Part shown: piece by piece, positions 5,358 through 6,183 of the stretch
Position numbering within the stretch: position 1 is the stretch's first letter
Layout of the letters: the number at the start of each line of letters is the position of its first letter
Source of the DNA: Spirochaetales bacterium
Lineage (GTDB): Bacteria > Spirochaetota > Spirochaetia > DSM-27196 > SLST01
NCBI GenBank assembly: GCA_007130265.1
Contig: SLST01000215.1
Coordinates: 1 to 6,183 of the forward strand
Reading direction: 5' to 3'
DNA length: 6,183 bases
Made by a program: the position numbers and the translations under genes
The notes under the pieces: generated by a model
The model's database searches: none
The model's input: only the letters and a program-made list of their open reading frames with translations
Told to the model about the DNA's origin: nothing

Positions 5358-6134
5358 ATGGTCACCCTTGATCTGAACCTGATCGCCGCTCACCTCGAAG
5401 GGCTCGAGGAGACGATCATCCACAAACTCATCGACCGAGCGCAGTTCGCCCCAAACCCGAACGCGTACCGACCCGGGGAGAGCGGCTTTCGGGGAGCCGG
5501 CGGAAAGAGTCTCTTCGACATGCGGATACGCTATCAGGAGGAGATGGACGCGGCCTTCGCCCGCTACCTCGTACCCGAAGAGCGTCCGATGCATCGCGAC
5601 CTGCCACCCCCGCGGCGGGAGGCGCAGCTTTCGCCTACGCCGCTCGAAATAGACGACGTAGACCGGGTGAACGTGACGCCGCAGATCGTCTCCGGGTACC
5701 TGGCCTTTCTGCCCCGGCTCTGCGACGTGGAACCGGAAGACGACGGCCAGCACGGCTCGAGCGTGGAACACGACGTACTCGCGATCCAGGCGATCGCCCG
5801 TCGGGTGCACTACGGAGCGCTTTACGTGGCCGAGAGCAAGTACCGCGGTGCGTCTGAGCTGTTCGCGCGGCTTCTCGCGGCAGGAGACCGGGAGGCGATC
5901 CTGCGGAACATCACGCGCCCGGAGGTGGAAGAGCGGATTCTGCTGCGGGTCTCGCAGAAGGTTGACTACGTCCAGGCGACGATCAATACCGCGGTACGTC
6001 GTCGGATCGACCACGAGGTCGTGCTCGACCTCTACCGGGATCTCATCATCCCGCTCACCAAGGAGGGTGAGCTGCGCTACCTGTTCAACCGTCGGCCTAC
6101 CGGAAATTCCGGCTCTCGATCCGGAACCCCGTGA
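5358..6134 (+). CDS. Chorismate mutase, yeast-type (eukaryotic-class AroQ)
   Basis: Converts chorismate to prephenate, the branch to phenylalanine and tyrosine; cytoplasmic, 258 residues (yeast Aro7 about 256). It aligns along its length with yeast Aro7: LEETIIHKLIDRAQF (16-30) with the first helix, then ARRVHYGALYVAESKY (147-162), NITRPEVEERIL (184-195) and IIPLTKEGELRYL (230-242). Recalling the Aro7 active site, R149 (yeast R157), K161 (K168), E191 (E198), T234 (T242), K235 (K243) and E238 (E246) are kept. Yeast R16 aligns with A10 and N194 with R187. Of the yeast allosteric residues, G133 and S134 may be kept, but T145 and T226 align with acidic E137 and D218. There is one extra residue between R149 and K161. 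The start is forced: a stop at 5331-5333 and no other start codon before 5358. No Shine-Dalgarno. The last 14 residues look disordered and overlap the convergent gene. Confidence 0.9.
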   Translation: MVTLDLNLIAAHLEGLEETIIHKLIDRAQFAPNPNAYRPGESGFRGAGGKSLFDMRIRYQEEMDAAFARYLVPEERPMHRDLPPPRREAQLSPTPLEIDDVDRVNVTPQIVSGYLAFLPRLCDVEPEDDGQHGSSVEHDVLAIQAIARRVHYGALYVAESKYRGASELFARLLAAGDREAILRNITRPEVEERILLRVSQKVDYVQATINTAVRRRIDHEVVLDLYRDLIIPLTKEGELRYLFNRRPTGNSGSRSGTP

Positions 6135-6183
6135 GCGAGAGCTGCGGCTTGAAGCACGAATCGACCACGAGGTGCACGACGCC
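6097..6183 (-). CDS. C-terminus of an unidentified convergent gene (partial, runs off right edge)
   Basis: Reading the minus strand inward from the right edge, one frame is open for 28 codons and ends in TAG at 6099-6097. The peptide has a natural, protein-like composition: VVHLVVDS, then FKPQLSLTGFRIESRNFR, alternating hydrophobic residues as in beta strands. The opposite strand in this stretch gives only the Ser/Gly/Pro-rich tail of the chorismate mutase. If real, the two genes overlap tail to tail by 38 bases. I do not recognise the family from so short a fragment, and 28 open codons in GC-rich DNA is weak evidence alone. Confidence 0.5.
   Translation of the reverse strand, partial: GVVHLVVDSCFKPQLSLTGFRIESRNFR

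Noticed and set aside
3463..5376. 637-codon plus-strand open frame antisense to the metallo-beta-lactamase/CNB gene
   Set aside because: Its translation is Arg/Val/Leu/Glu-rich with no recognisable domain, while the opposite strand has full domain motifs. Long antisense frames are common opposite GC-rich genes.
5283..6014. 243-codon minus-strand open frame opposite chorismate mutase
   Set aside because: The plus strand aligns with yeast Aro7 over its whole length; the antisense product has no recognisable features.

Overview
This is a GC-rich, gene-dense bacterial window with no mobile element, CRISPR array, tRNA or rRNA in view. The best guess is a free-living, Treponema/Spirochaeta-like spirochaete. 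The reasons are a yeast-type (eukaryotic-class AroQ) chorismate mutase, a large metallo-beta-lactamase/cyclic-nucleotide-binding fusion of a kind I associate with spirochaetes, and an L-arabinose isomerase suggesting a sugar fermenter. This assignment is inference from gene content; no phylogenetic marker is present.

Layout, left to right. At 1-80, minus strand, is the start of an apparent membrane protein that runs off the left edge. The 81-220 gap between it and the next gene is divergent and holds nested inverted repeats built on TTGCCG. A SlyD-type FKBP prolyl isomerase (221-703, +) is followed after 56 bases by a complete L-arabinose isomerase, araA (760-2271, +). A hairpin and a possible promoter lie between them. 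Next, behind a clear extended -10 box, is a 258-residue helical protein I do not recognise (2338-3114, +). It converges, with a 21-base gap, on a long minus-strand gene (3136-5271). That gene encodes an N-terminal domain of unknown role, an RNase Z-like metallo-beta-lactamase domain, one intact cNMP-binding domain and one degenerate one. Divergent from it is the chorismate mutase gene (5358-6134, +). Its end appears to overlap the 3' end of a convergent minus-strand gene entering from the right edge (6097-6183).

The genes do not form one pathway. They cover protein folding (SlyD), arabinose isomerisation (AraA, with no araB, araD or transporter in the window), aromatic amino acid synthesis (chorismate mutase), and a probable cyclic-nucleotide-responsive hydrolase. 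Two features deserve attention. One is the fusion protein, a candidate cNMP-gated metallohydrolase. The other is translation initiation: two genes whose start codons are almost forced by upstream in-frame stops have no Shine-Dalgarno and sit only 6-9 bases after a -10-like box, suggesting leaderless mRNAs. Three other genes have ordinary Shine-Dalgarno sequences. The chorismate mutase also appears to lack one active-site arginine of the yeast enzyme and several of its allosteric residues.
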